Source: Calocera cornea HHB12733
Taxonomy: Eukaryota > Basidiomycota > Dacrymycetes > Dacrymycetales > Dacrymycetaceae
Length of the DNA stretch: 64,000 nt
Assembly (NCBI GenBank): GCA_001632435.1
Contig: KV423945.1
Coordinates: forward strand, 62,001-126,000
Direction: 5' to 3'
In this document: positions 35,721-47,890 of the stretch, piece after piece
Layout of the letters: each line of letters starts with the position of its first letter
Numbering within the stretch: the stretch's first letter is position 1
Notes under the pieces: generated by a model
The model's input: only the letters and a program-made list of their open reading frames with translations
What the model was told of the DNA's origin: nothing
Databases searched by the model: none
Position numbers and translations under genes: made by a program

Positions 35721-36111
35721 AGACCCCTACTTGCTCCCGCTGGATTCAGATTGCGCCATCCTGGACCCCGTACTATCCCATACTCACGGTATCACCTTTT
35801 TATTCGTTTCTACGCTCCGGCGATTTTTTTCCGCAATCCCACTCGCACTCTCAGGGTACACGGAATGCACTTGGGGTCTACCACTTCTTTCATCATTGAT
35901 TTATTTACCATGACGCCGTACTACTAGCTTTGCCCTTATCTATCTCTGGCGGTTACCCATACGATTTGGTGCTACTTGGACGCCCCTTCTGCTTCCCGTC
36001 TTCCCCTACCGCACCAGTCCATCTTCACTCATCCTCTTTGCCTGCCTCCCACCGTCCTTCATCCCCAGCTTCTCGCCATACTAGCCTTACCGCTCTTTCA
36101 ATCCCCTCCCT

Positions 36112-39100
36112 ATGGCCCATCCCACCCCGTCCTCAACTGTTCGACACTTCGTGCATCGCTGCCTTCCCACGCCGTCCCAAACCTTCCCCCATTCTTCGCC
36201 CTGCACCTGTACCTGCTATGTCCTTCCGGCTCAACAACCCCGCTTTGCTCTGTCAAATGGCAATTATCCACCTCTCGACTCGATCACGCTTCACCTCCCC
36301 TGTCACTCCTGTGGCCATCCCCTTCTTCGTCATCTTCCTCCCGAACCGCTACCCCCCAATCCTCCCATCGCCGAGCCAATCTTACCCGCTTCGCCTCTCC
36401 TATCCTCTGGGATTCCGTACTCCACTGGCAACTTCCCCACTCAACTCCTACCGCACGATCCTGCTCTGGCTCAAAATCTCCTGAGCATTCTTGCTCCCAC
36501 TGGACCTGGAGTCCATACTGCCCAGGATGCAGTTCGGCGCATCCTCGCCTCACACCAAGAACTCTCTGCCTTCCAACACCCTCCCGCGGTACCTGCCGAA
36601 TCCGTCTCGCCATCCGCCCCTCCCACACTTACCCATTCTTCCGCCCGTCAATACGCTCTAGCCTCCCGTAGTCGAAGCATGCAACGCCATACTGCACCTA
36701 CTGCGGAGGAGACCCACCTACGAGATCATCCTATCCGATCTCGCCGCGTGCAACCTCCCGGCCCGCCTTCTACTGTCGAGATTCTGGTTTTGTTGCGTGT
36801 CTTTCGTACGTACTTGCCGGCCGCTCCTGTCAGTACCTACTACCTCCTACCCGCCTGCTACCCGTCCAAGTTTAACATCCCTTTCTTCAGCCCCAACCAC
36901 TCATCCATAAACGTTACACCACGGCGTACCTGCCGTTCCTTGAAGCGTACCCTCTCGTCCCCCTTTCAGTTGTATTGTTCTAACTCACCTTCAGCAGCAA
37001 CTCGGCTGGACTGTTGGCGTCCCTCACCGTACCAGAACATACCAAAGTATCTCAGGTTGTCCCGGACCTGCTATACATCTTCGCCCATCTTTCTATACCT
37101 CCCCCCCCTGCCTCGCCTAATACTGCCTACCCTTCGTCAACTTTGTCCTTGCCTCTGGTTCCCCTGGTTCCTCTTCTACCTGATCGTGCCCAAATGGTGC
37201 CTGCCACTGGCTTGGATGTTCTTACGGTTGGTCAGCTTATGAAGACTCTTTCAAGATACGTCCGTGGGCACCGCAAAGCTCATGGTCTCCCCTTGGTCAT
37301 TGAATTCGGTCTGTCCCCATCCTTCTGTCTATCCTTCTACCCCGTATTCTCATATGTCGTGGCTCCAGCGTCTCCATACGGTTCCATCACTCACCGGCAA
37401 CAATCGTCGGTCTCGGACGACCATTGGTTGTTTATGGACTATTTCAAGAGTGATACCATGCCATCCAGTCTGCCAGCCCCTAAGGTCAGCTCAATTTCTG
37501 CTCCACTCTACGCTACTTATCTATGATTCCAGAAACCCATCGATCTCCCGGAGCTCCGCGCTTTTAGTGCATCTGCCCTTCAAACCCGAGCATGTCCCGT
37601 CCTCACTACCTCCCCATGGATCCCTCCCCCCCTTCCCAATCCTCATCTCGTGCCCTCCTCTTCCCGCGGGTTGGCCCAGTCCATGCCATCTTACGTCTCT
37701 TCAACGCACCCCGTGTACCCCCCACCTCCTCTACAAGACTCGGTCCGACCGCCCTCTCAGGATCTTGGCTTACCATCGACCTACCAAGGCTTACCGATGC
37801 CTCCCTCCTTGCCTACACACTATCTTCCGCCCTCCGCATCATCCCCTCCGCCCCACCTTCCCGTCCCTTATCCAAGCCTCATTCCATCCCGACCACCAGG
37901 CTTGTCCCTCACCGATGTTCCGCTCGTCGCTCCCCCCCCCCCCCCTACCTGGCCTTCCTCCGCTCGACAAATGCGATCCCCCTCGCCCTTGAAGGCTGAC
38001 CTTCCAGTCGCCGTGCCCCAGCCCTCTCCCCTCCCTTCCAATTTCAGCGCTGGGCCTCCAGACCACTACCCGCTCGATCCTCAACATGCTCATCCACTCA
38101 CGGCTGCCCGCCCCAGTCCCACCCTGCTCGACCGTCGTCCGGAGTTGTCATCCCATTCCCAACCTGCCCATCTGCCGTCTTCCTACCCAGTCGCGCCATT
38201 CCATCCTGATCCCGTTCGCCCGGCCGCTTCCCTATCGCTGACTATACGTACCGTCTCCCCACCCGCCCAACCTCTGGCCCGTGCCACCCGTCCCCAATGG
38301 CTTGTCCCCGTCCCATCCTCTACTCCTCCCACCGCCATGACTGACAGCCAAATCTTGACTTCTTGGAAGCTTGGCGTCGCCAACGCGGTACCTCCCCCAT
38401 CTCCCCTCGAACTCGACTATTATCCGCCTTACGGTAACCTTCGGGATGCGGCCGAAGGCTTGCTCTATTATTTACGTGACGCAGTCAAGCCTCACCTCGG
38501 CCTCATTCCCGACGTACCGCGCTCCATTCCCGCACTGATGTCAGAGCTCCATTTCCCAATCATGGCATCCGTTCGTGTATTCGTCCATCAAGCCCTTCTT
38601 TCTGATTCTTCCCCCCAGCGGCCGTGGTATCGGTACCGGCGCCTCTCTTGAAATCTGCCAAGCCGCATTCGAACGCTTCGAGTCCCACCTGCTTCCTGTA
38701 TCCTTTGGCCACTATCAAACCCTGCGCATCCGGTCCTTTGGGGCCAGTGCACCTCCGGAAGCGCACTCCTTGGATGACGACGCCAGGGTTGAGTTCGCGG
38801 CTCTAGGCTTACTCGTCGTCGTCTTCATGAAACTGTTTCAGTTTGGACCAGCTCCTTTATCGCCCCTGACTGTCCTAGCCGCCATTGCCGGAAAAGATGC
38901 TATCACCATGCGTTCCCTTCGTTGCTTCGCCCCAGACATTGCCCATTTCGTTGGCCTATTTCAGGCAATGGGTCCCACCGGTCTTTTGAAATGTATGTCT
39001 CAAAGTATGGTACGTTATGTGACCTTACCAGCGCGTACCCACAATGTCGCTGACTAGACCAACCTCCAGGAACCCAACCATCCTGAATACACGCTGGCAT

Positions 39101-40013
39101 CTGTGATCTACGGCTCTGGTAGTGTTGAGGTTAGTGTTCCATGACCCTTCCTCCTCCCTTTCTTTTCATCTTGCATCCTGACATCCTGCGGTAGGATGGT
39201 GACTTGGCCACCCGTAGAACCCCGGCATTGCATCGTGCATGGCTGGCTTCTATATTGCACCGAGTATTATTTCTATCTGATCGCGACGACACCCATGCTT
39301 TGCAAGCCTTTTCAGTCGGGTTGGACGCGCCCTTTGCCCCGGGTTCATTGAGAAACAATGTCAGTACCCTCCATCCGCTTCCACTCCCCCATCTCAGCCA
39401 TTTCGTCAGATTTTGGGAGCAGCCGGTATCCCTCCTCTATCCTTTATTTGTTCCATGTGGCCTGAACGTCGCATACGATCACCTGAAGATGTCATACGAA
39501 TCATCCGTTGGGATGACGTACCCACCGACGATCTGCCTCTCCCCAAGCAGCTCGCCCTCCATCGCGCTTTTAATCAATTCCTTCAAGGCACTGGTGTTCC
39601 CCCTGGAGCGTCCCTCATGCAGTCTCTCGGCGATTGGGTTCCTCCGTCGTCCTACTCAGAGACCGCTACTGAGGACCCTCTGTACCGACCAGTAACCTTC
39701 TATCGTGTGGCCACAGGCGTGCCTTACCTCCTTCCCTCATCATCGTCTATATATGTGAGTACTCTCTCTTCCCCCTTCCTCGAAATCGCCGGCTCTCTTC
39801 TCATCTCCTTTTCAGATTCAGCTTGCCATGAACCTCACCCACTGCAAGTTCCACGCGTGTACCAAACAAGTATCTATTCCTTTGGAGCACGGTACTTCAT
39901 CATGGTGCCGCCAAGATAGCCCTAACTGGGAACAGCACTTCGAAGCCATGCTCTTCATTCAGATCATTGGTGATGCTCGCATTGGCGAGACCTTCTCCAT
40001 GAACATGGTATAA
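36112..40013 (+). CDS. Element-encoded protein with divergent HECT-type (E3 ubiquitin ligase-like) domain
   Basis: Frame-consistent model of 1,087 aa: 36112-36588, 36662-36796, 36891-36946, 36995-37308, 37369-37484, 37533-38539, 38619-39009, 39070-39129, 39195-39359, 39410-39754, 39816-40013. The first half is Pro/Ser-rich. From about residue 700 the order of blocks resembles a HECT domain: GIGTGASLE (compare VGTG..PTLEF), then VEFAALGLLVVVF and PAPLSPLTVLAAIAG (N-lobe core), CFAPDIAHFVGLFQ, then RVATGVPYLLP (compare RFVTG..LP), then Cys1037 in HACTKQVSIP, matching the active-site C-x6-P spacing, and a final MLFIQIIGD..IGETFS. Sequence identity is low, so ligase activity is a hypothesis. Exons 3 and 6-7 boundaries are the least certain. 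Confidence 0.6.
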
Positions 40014-40822
40014 GCACGCAGAATCGCAGCATCTCTCGCATGAACAGTTCCATAGCCATTAGAATGCAAAGCCTTGGGTTGTTGTGCACTTTTATACTAT
40101 GGAGTCTAACGTACCTATTCCCTGCATGCTCCGCTCTTCCTTTAGACCGTAATATCCTTATTCGATACTATTCATTTCCTGTTCATTTATAACTGGGTCC
40201 GTCCATACTTCCTGGTAGGCTCGTGGCGCCTACCACTCCTCTGCGCGTCCCCGCGGCGGCGTATTCGTACAGTTCGCGTGTTGTTTCCTTGTTCGATCGC
40301 CTACCAGTACGTGAATGCTGTATTTCAATGCGCCCCCATAGGCTACCAAGTCAACACCTGGTACCCAGCTGTAGCTGTATCCTGAGTGTATTCAACGCTC
40401 TTAAACCTCTGAGCTTTTCGTTGGCCTTTCACTGGGACAGAGTGAAGGGTTCTCCTGCAACCGAGTTCAGAACTCAACTGACCTTTGGCCACCGGCTGGA
40501 CATATATGCACATTCCAGCCCGAAGATGGAGAGCGATTCTCGTCCTCTTTTTAGTTACCAATCGCACTCTGCTTTATCTTATACTTGTGACTAGCACCAG
40601 AGGCACGTTGCTACCAAAGCGTACCAGAGTGTATGGAGAGGCGCAGACATCCGACTCTGGCCAAATTAAAGGATGGCGCCCTCGTTTGTGATGTACCATA
40701 TTGACCTGAATTCCCCTGTACGCATCTGTACAGCTGACAGCTTACACATAGCGTTGATATCTCGGATGGTTATCTAGCCTCTGTTCCCATTAGTAGTTTG
40801 GGCTGAGGGTATTTCTTCCCCC
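40014..40822. other. Convergent gap inside the element
   Basis: About 800 bp between the ends of the HECT-like gene and the 204-aa gene. Only short frames without coding character; more AT-rich than the genes. No repeat or RNA recognised. Confidence 0.5.
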
Positions 40823-41608
40823 CTAAACTCTGTGCATGGCTGCTAGCTCCCGGGCGCGTCTCCGTACTCTCGCCTCGTACTTCTTGAACAGTGATCTCCA
40901 TTGCTGCATCGGTTTGATTGGTTGATACTAATTATAGAGTCATACCATGCCACCCCAATTAGAAGGCAAGGTGCTTACCGAGCTCGAGACCGCCTCCCAC
41001 AGACCTTTAGAGACCTGTCCATGTCGCGTACCGCGGGACTTCCGCTTGAGGAAGTTGGCACTAGTGTGGAAGCAACGGGCCATCGCCTCTATCTGTCCTT
41101 CCAGCGAATTGTGTTTGACCTGCTCCACGGCGCCATCACGAGTCGGCTCCTCCTCCCTCTCTGCCCTCTGAACGCCATTGTATAGCTCATACAACTCCAG
41201 CTCGGTACCGGAACCATCGTGCGAGTCTACTTCACCGTACCATGTCTCTCTTTTGGTACAGTTATCATCACAAGAGATTGAGGCTTACCAGCCACCACTG
41301 GTGGAGTTGATACCACAGCGGGAGCAGCCGTGTCCCTCCTAAAGCCCCCCTGATCTGCCTCGTCATCCCTGCCTTCTGGGCTTCCCATTGCCACGGTCTG
41401 ATTATCCATCAGCTCGATTAACCATGAGCCATCTCATATAAACACTGGCCTGCACACCGCTAAGTCCCAATGTTTTGGCAAGGGGGGCCTTGGAACGCCG
41501 GGGCACTCGTCCTCCTGTACTCATTCGTGATACTGGTACCACGTCTCTGTCAGCATTGAGCGCCGCCTTGACTGTGGTTGGCTCACCTCGGCATTTTTCC
41601 TTGGGCAT
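40823..41608 (-). CDS. Element-encoded basic protein of unknown function (204 aa)
   Basis: Four exons restore one frame: 41608-41456, 41397-41289, 41226-40979, 40927-40823. The start is MPKEKCRGEPTTVK. The N-terminal half is Arg/Ser/Pro-rich (RVPRRSKAPLAK), the middle has acidic and charged helical-looking sequence (QRAEREEEPTRDG), and the end is Lys/Arg-rich (LFKKYEARVRRRARELAA). No domain recognised. The mix of a basic tail and charged helix would suit a nucleic-acid-binding accessory protein, but that is a guess. It diverges from the DUF6532 gene across a 355-bp promoter region. Confidence 0.5.
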
Positions 41609-41963
41609 AATGGCTTGATCTCCCTGTGTGTACCTGTACGTATACAGGGTGGCCAATACACGTCGCTATACAGCGAGCGACAGGAAAAGGTCGAGATGGA
41701 CGCTCCCCACTCTTGTGGTGTGGCTTGCTATATCAGCGTACCGGGGGTTACCACGCTACCATTCACACCTCTTCTTAATACCTTTGATCAGGCCGGGGCC
41801 ATCATCACCTCTCTAGCACTATCAGAAGATCTATTGAGCAAATCCGGGTTCTGGCTCGGCGGCGCATCGGAGCAATAGAGGCCGACGCGGCTCGGGGCGC
41901 CCATTATAAGCTTCCAAGTAGTTCACCCTTCTTCCAACCCACAACCAAGCTTAGTGGCTGTCA
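41609..41963. promoter_or_regulatory. Divergent promoter between two element genes
   Basis: 355 bp between divergent start codons. TATAAG at 41,905-41,910 lies about 55 bp before the DUF6532 gene start. No other gene seen. Confidence 0.5.
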
Positions 41964-44567
41964 ATGGTCCCATCGAACTCCTCAGCAAGGTCTACCACGG
42001 TTGAATTGGCGAACAAATACTTTCGTTAACTGATTGCCTTTCTGTCCTACCTTCCATCTCCAGCAGGTCGAACACCCGGAACATCTCGGCATTGTGTGCC
42101 GGCCTCGGGCACCTCGGCGGCATCGTGAAATGCACCCCCGGACACCCCATCCCCTTGGCCCACATGGCACGTTACCGCGTCTGCCTCCGTCCAGGACCCC
42201 GCAGCACTTCCGCCCACGGAAGCATTGACCTGCCGAGGCGTGGCCTTCTATGCCGTACCACCCCATACCCTCAGTACCAGTCGGTACCCACCGCTAGCTC
42301 CCCACCTACCATCCCTTCCCCGACCTCATCCCCTCCTCCCAACGTCGTCCAAGCTCCCCTGCCCGTCGTAGTGCCCTCTGTTATCAGCTGGTTAGGTCGC
42401 TGTCCATCGACCCTACCCCTCCGCCGACAGCAGGGGCTCAGGCGTCCATCTGCTCGGCCCTCGCGCCTTCACACTCGGTCGCACCTGAACTGTACGGAGG
42501 TCTGACGCTCCTGACGCCCGTATCCTCTGCCCACCAACAAGTCGATGGACCGCACTACAGCAACGTCGGGGAAGCCCAGTCCCCTTACATCCTTCGTGCG
42601 GTTTTATCCGCTCTTGCCTGCAGTACGTCACTAGTCATACCTCAGTCGCGTCTCGTACTGACTCCATCATCGTTGGCCTTCAGGTTGGGGAAGGAGGGCC
42701 GTTACAGTTTGGTCCACCCCAAGAGAACATATTGTTCCTCACTGCCAACATTATTACCGGTCCAGTGGTTAGCGGACCAGTCGCCGTCACCCTCCCCCCC
42801 GTGAACAAACCTCGTTCTTCGGCTCCGCCTGCCCAATCCTCCAGCTCCGTTCCTGCCGCTGCCCACCAACAACCGCCGCGCAGTATGTTCCCCTCCCATT
42901 CCGTACACGCATATACTGATCGGTATGTAACAGCGTTGTCAGGTCCTATGGGCTATTTCAAACGCCAGGTTGCTAATGCACGTCCCGAAACCGCCGTCCT
43001 TCCCGTGACCACCCGCACGCGTCGTCCGGTCACTGCCCCGAAACCAGCTGCGTACCACCCCCGTAGTGATGACTCCTACCATCAGGAGGACCAAGACGAC
43101 ATGGGAGAGGAGGATGACAGCGAGATCGAGTTTACCGTACGTCACGGTCCTTCATGACCAACGCCCGCACATATACTTACCACCATCGATGGTAGGGCTA
43201 CAACTCTCGGCCGTCCCGTGCTGTGGCTAAGCCCTCGAAGAAAGGTGCGGGTGCCACCACCAAACGTAACCCATGGGAACCTATCGAGACTGACATAGAG
43301 GCAAGTGCTTGCATCGCACTATATCGTATGCGATTGCTGACCATGGCCGGTGCAGAGCGGGAAGACAAAGGGTCGACAGACGCGCAACTCCGCCGGACTA
43401 CGCACCTACACGCCTTTGGCATCCGCACGCGCTCGGGGCGCCCCATCTAGCTCATCCCTTCCGGCCAGCATACACGATCCGCCACAACCAGTGCTTCCCG
43501 CCTCTGGCACCAACGTCACGCTCTCTTGCTTCTGTATCGAACAGCAAAAGACCATCCAGGATGCCAAAGTCCTCTTCCGCCTTCAATACTACATGATATA
43601 CCTGTACGCCGCTAAGGGGCAGAAGGATGACTTTCTGGACACAGCGATTCTACTCGCCAACCGTGATGCCGAACGACGCTGGGCTGAGCGCATTGCTAAA
43701 GGCGACGAGCGTGCCATCCTCGGCACACTGCAAGGCACCGCCCGTACCCTGGCTGAACCCTTGGTAAGTCTCTGTAGACCTCCGTAACCTCGCCGATACT
43801 GACCCGTGCGACGCAGATCGCGCATTACGGCCAGTGGGGACGCACTGTACTCAAAAGTGTCGCCCAGAGCGTCGTTAAACAATGCTATCCCGTGGTGACC
43901 AACTTCGACATCACGGATCGTCAACGCAAAGCTTCAATCACTGTATTACTCAACGACAATACGTTCTTGTACAGGGACGTTAACGTAACTCCTGGCGAAG
44001 TTAAACGGGCCTGGCCTTTCCGCCATCCCGCAGTCAAGGCCATGATCATCCAGACTTGGTTTGGGAGAGGTAAACAAGGGGATGGCCATCTGTATCCCGA
44101 TCTATTCCTTCCCGAACGCGAACCGGACGGCATCATTGCGGCGGCGGGCGCGGCGGTATGTCCTTTCTCCTCGCATCCGTACTGGTTAGTGCACTTGGTC
44201 TGATTCGTGTACTTGTCCATCAGCTTTTGTTTGCCCTACGACAATACTCGACCGGGAGATATGTTGAAGCCACATTTGACAACCGTGTCTTCCAGCCGGA
44301 GTACAATGGTATACGCAAAGCGGTAGAATGGTACAAAAGGGTCCACCGCGATTTGTATTCAGATCTGCTACCGGATCTCCTGGACATTGCCATGTACATC
44401 GCCGCATTAATGAAGCTCATACCGGCATCTGACTTGCGTGACACAGTCAGACCAAGGCTGCCCAGCAAGTGGAGACTGTCACGGCGCCCAAGGAGGAAGC
44501 TGAAGACAATGAGGAAGACAACTTCCTCGCGCACGACGACATAGATGATGATACCGACGAACTATGA
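41964..44567 (+). CDS. Element-encoded DUF6532 protein
   Basis: Ten exons give 690 aa: 41964-41989, 42064-42395, 42431-42600, 42684-42882, 42934-43136, 43196-43300, 43356-43763, 43817-44155, 44224-44393, 44447-44567. The N-terminal half is Pro/Ser-rich and disordered, with an acidic EEDDSEIEF segment and a basic PSKKGAGATTKR segment. The C-terminal half fits DUF6532, a basidiomycete-expanded family of unknown function: TVLKSVAQSVVKQCYPV, DNTFLYRD, FRHPAVKAMIIQTWF, LYPDLFLPE, ALRQYSTGRYVEATFD, YNGIRKAVEWYKRVH. It ends in an acidic tail (DDIDDDTDEL). The intron at 43301-43355 starts with GC (GCAAGT) instead of GT. DUF6532 assignment is by motif memory; the first three introns are less secure. 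Confidence 0.68.
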
Positions 44568-44881
44568 ACCGGAAGCTCCCATATCCTTCAGCTCACGTTC
44601 CTCACCACCGAATGCAACCCCACCCTTCTTATGGAACAATCATTTCTGTCACATCTTCCACTACCAGGTCATCCATGGCAGGACTATCTCGACTCGGAAG
44701 AGCATGGAGAATATACAAACCGAACAAGGACCATTCGGTACCTCATATCTGGCTTCTCTTCGTTATATCGAGGCCTACAGTGCCCGCCCTCTTCATATAG
44801 TTTCAATCTCTGCTGGCGGCTGTCTACACCGAGTAAACGCATCATCCTTCCATCTCTTCTCACTCTCTGCCTCGCGAGATT

Positions 44882-44923
44882 TCGTACTCGATCGTACTCG
44901 ATCGTACTCGATCCTACTCGATC
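44882..44923. repeat. 10-bp tandem array TCGTACTCGA
   Basis: Four copies, the last with one change. It has the same 10-bp period and GTAC core as the other element arrays. Confidence 0.85.
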
Positions 44924-44982
44924 AAATCATACACCCCTTCCTTCACGTCAAGTTTTCCTCGTTCTCGTCGAATCCCTCATTT

Positions 44983-45018
44983 CATCCGCTTTCCATCCGC
45001 TTTCCATCCGCTTTCCAT
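44983..45018. repeat. 11-bp tandem array TCCGCTTTCCA
   Basis: Three tandem copies, perfect over their length. Confidence 0.85.
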
Positions 45019-45380
45019 TGCTTCCCCGCTCTGTCACCCTCCATGGGCAACATAGTCTCATAAATTCCATGTACCACTGACTCCAACGGCGGTACACTCT
45101 TAATACATCCTGTTACTGACTGCCGCCACCCCTCACCCTTGTCATTGTAGACGTACTACATACAGCCCTCGTACGTCTGTGTGTCCAGTGTCCTTCGTCA
45201 GACACCAGGCAGGCTATCAATCGGGAGACAATCTTAAAATTCGAACGGATATCATGGGTCGGTACACTACACCGTACAACAGTACAGGCCGTAAGCAGGC
45301 AAATGGGGCTCCTCCCTCACAGATTCAGAGGAGATGATACATGTAAAATGACTTCAAGTTCACACCAGTCGCCCTGAAGC

Positions 45381-47684
45381 TCAACCTCGTTGATTCTTGA
45401 TATTCCGGCCCCGACTGGCCAGGAAAGGGAGGACGTTCTTGGCACGAGCGTGAAGGTCTTTCTCGTTGATGGTGGCCGCCGTTCGTTCGCCAATGGTAGT
45501 GCTGGTACCCTTTGGTAGGGGCCACGGACGATTGGGGTCGACGAAATACCTCAAGATTCCAGGCAAATCGGGGTCACATTCGCAACCAATGTCCTCTGTC
45601 TCCGTGAGGATATCATCAAAGAGCTTCACGAGAGTTCGCTTGTTCTTGAAAGTATTGTAGGGGTATCCCAGCCAATCCAATACCTGGTTGGCGATGACGG
45701 GCACTCCATTGACATACAGGCACCCTTCAGCATGTCCGGTGTCGTCTATCACATTGAGGTGCCGCAATACAGCTTTAACCGCGTGCCAACGGCGAAACTT
45801 GACGATGGCGGGAGAGCATTCGGCTGTCTGCTTCTGAGCCAACTGTAAACAGTCGGTCGCGCTCGGCATGTCCTGCAGCCAATTCCGCAGCTGTGCTTCC
45901 AGGCCCAGAGTCATGCTTCTGCCCCCTACGACCGGGCTTGGAACAAAGGAGGTACTTCGGCTCCAACCCACGGCTGGAGGAGGGGTTGCAGTCGAGTGAA
46001 GGACCATTGCGTGGTTGGCCTCATCCTCGATGCCGTGCAGGCCTGTACTACGACCGGTCGGAGATGGTATATCCTGTGGTTCTGGCGTCTCGGCAAGATG
46101 CTGGCTGAGATGACGAGTGCGTACCTCCCGATCCAGAGCATGACCATTGAAAGTTGGCAGACTTTCCAAATCTGGAAGGGTGATCGGCACTTCGGCTCCA
46201 CTCGTCCCCACACGGTCCGGCAAATCGACGACTTGAGAACATATGTCCGTGGCTGACGGGGATCGCTTGGTATCATCTCCGTTGTATGGTGAAGTCATAC
46301 TGAGCAAGGATGCATCTTCGTCAAAGGGGGCAGTAGCGAGGGTAGAATGTTGCTGAGAATCAGTGGCCTGATCTACTGGCACAGGGTCGCCCGCTGGCCA
46401 AGCACTTTCCTATGGATCAGATCATCAGCATACCGTCATCCTACAGGTGCATCCCCACTGGGGTAGCGAAGCAGACGGGGCCGCACCTTGAGTAGCTCGA
46501 AGCACAAGACGAAGAGGGGCTCATCCATCTGCGCCATGTGCATATGGGTGGCCACAAAATCGCGCGTGAAACGCGACGTCAACAGCACAGAGCTAATGCC
46601 CCGCGCGGTCACCACCTCACCACGGATGGCATCTCGGGCGCTCGATAGCCACCATCCTCCATGCTCAATGGGGTCAACGCCATGAATCGGTGCAGGAACT
46701 CGCGACAGCCACAGCTCGTGACATATTTCATATGTCGTCCATCCGTCCTGAGGAGTAACATTGGCCATGACGATCTCCATAGCCACGTCGACTGTGGTAC
46801 GCATGATACCTCCCTCCATCCGCACCAAAGCGGGGTTGACATGGGCATGGCGTATGAGGTGTCTTTCCGCGAGGCCCCCACGCTCGCTAGCAAGCAGCAC
46901 CAAAATGCTGCAGCGCCTGGTGTCATCAAGAGACGCCCAAGACACAGCATCCTTGATGACAATAGCAGAGGACGACGAGGTTGAATGCGCGGAAGTCGGG
47001 ATGATGTCCGTCGACTGGGCAGTACGGCTGTGGGCACCGTCCCAACTGGACGGTACGGTGGGGCTGGCCCCCCATCCGCCATTGGGGAGATCTGATTCTG
47101 TGTTGCTGGGATCACCTGGTAGAGGTAGGGTATCTTGTGGACCTTCCCGTACGGTGTTGATAGTATCCCCGAGATTCGCGTCCCTCTCCTAAACTGGGCA
47201 TGGGCACTCGTCGCCGTCCATGTGCGCAGATCACTCACCGCATTCAGCGAAGCTAGTAACCCCTCCACTTCAGGCGCCAACCAACGCGAACTCTCCGCCG
47301 CTCCAGGCTCCGTCAGTGCAACATTTGATAGGCGTTCCGATCGCGGGCTGGGTGATGGAGTTGGGGTGTTCCTCTGGCGCGGCTCCAACGAACCAGTATC
47401 GAACTCATCGAGGGGGGATTGTGAGTCGGCATGTACACCTTCCCTCACCGGTTCCGGCGGTTGCACCGAAACGGCCAGCCCCTGTACGGTTGGTGCTGTC
47501 GTAGTATCTATACTGCTGGGCTATCTATGCATCAGCACGCGGTGACGCTGGGCCGGAATCGCGGACATACCCCAGGAGAGTCTGCTGTACTTGTATCTTG
47601 AGGCGGCGCGTTGCGTTGTCGTTTTCTCCGCTTCACAGGCGCAGCCGGAGGCAGTCGGGTAGATGGCCGTTTACGCAACTCCAT
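45381..47684 (-). CDS. Element-encoded protein of unknown function, 708 aa, NLS-like start
   Basis: Four exons with phase-0 introns: 47684-47571, 47520-47239, 47188-46487, 46409-45381. The N-terminus MELRKRPSTRLPP is followed by a nuclear-localisation-like PVKRRKRQR. The first 300 residues are Pro/Ser/Thr-rich. After that come folded-looking segments: DDTRRCSILVLLASERGG, VDVAMEIVMANVTPQDGW, REVVTARG-like and FTRDFVATHMHMAQMDEP, then, near the end, RWHAVKAVLRHLNVIDD, VIANQVLDWLGYPYNTF and CECDPDLPGILRYFVD. I recognise no family. It is divergent from the integrase across a very short gap, which suggests co-regulation and perhaps a partner role in transposition. The model is frame-perfect; function unknown. 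Confidence 0.62.
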
Positions 47685-47890
47685 GCTATGCTCCAGGAAA
47701 CGGTGAGGAAGGCGGATCGAGGATATAACCAACAGCTGTACAACTGTAGAGTCGATGGATGCTGGCGGGTGACTGTAAGAGTCTGTCCGAGTGGCGCAAC
47801 CCACCGGGACCCTGGGGTATGGGACCAATACCGTCAGTACCGGGGCGTACCTGTTGGTATGGTCGCTTCAACATTGGCGTTATCTTGGAT
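47685..47890. promoter_or_regulatory. Short bidirectional promoter of the 708-aa gene and the integrase
   Basis: About 206 bp between the start codons I chose. An alternative in-frame integrase ATG at 47,759 would shrink the gap to 74 bp. One TACCG-type element motif lies within (about 47,828-47,850: AATACCG, AGTACCGGGG). Confidence 0.45.

Larger units (their letters stand above)
35426..36111. other. Beta-glucosidase 3' flank and left end of the mobile element
   Basis: The first 106 bp are host 3'-flanking sequence. From 35,532 the element begins with its inverted repeat, then the TACCGACC-rich subterminal zone, then pyrimidine-rich sequence leading into the first element gene. No separate gene seen. 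Confidence 0.55.
44568..45380. other. Convergent gap inside the element, with short tandem repeats
   Basis: About 810 bp between convergent gene ends. Two tandem arrays (listed separately) lie in it. Open frames cross the arrays in several phases and look non-coding. Confidence 0.5.

Noticed and set aside
36797..36890. Coding use of the segment reading YPSKFNIPFFSP in the HECT-like gene
   Set aside because: It ends with a clear TTTAAC branch and TTCTTCAG acceptor, and only splicing it out joins the frames on both sides; kept as intron, though not certain.
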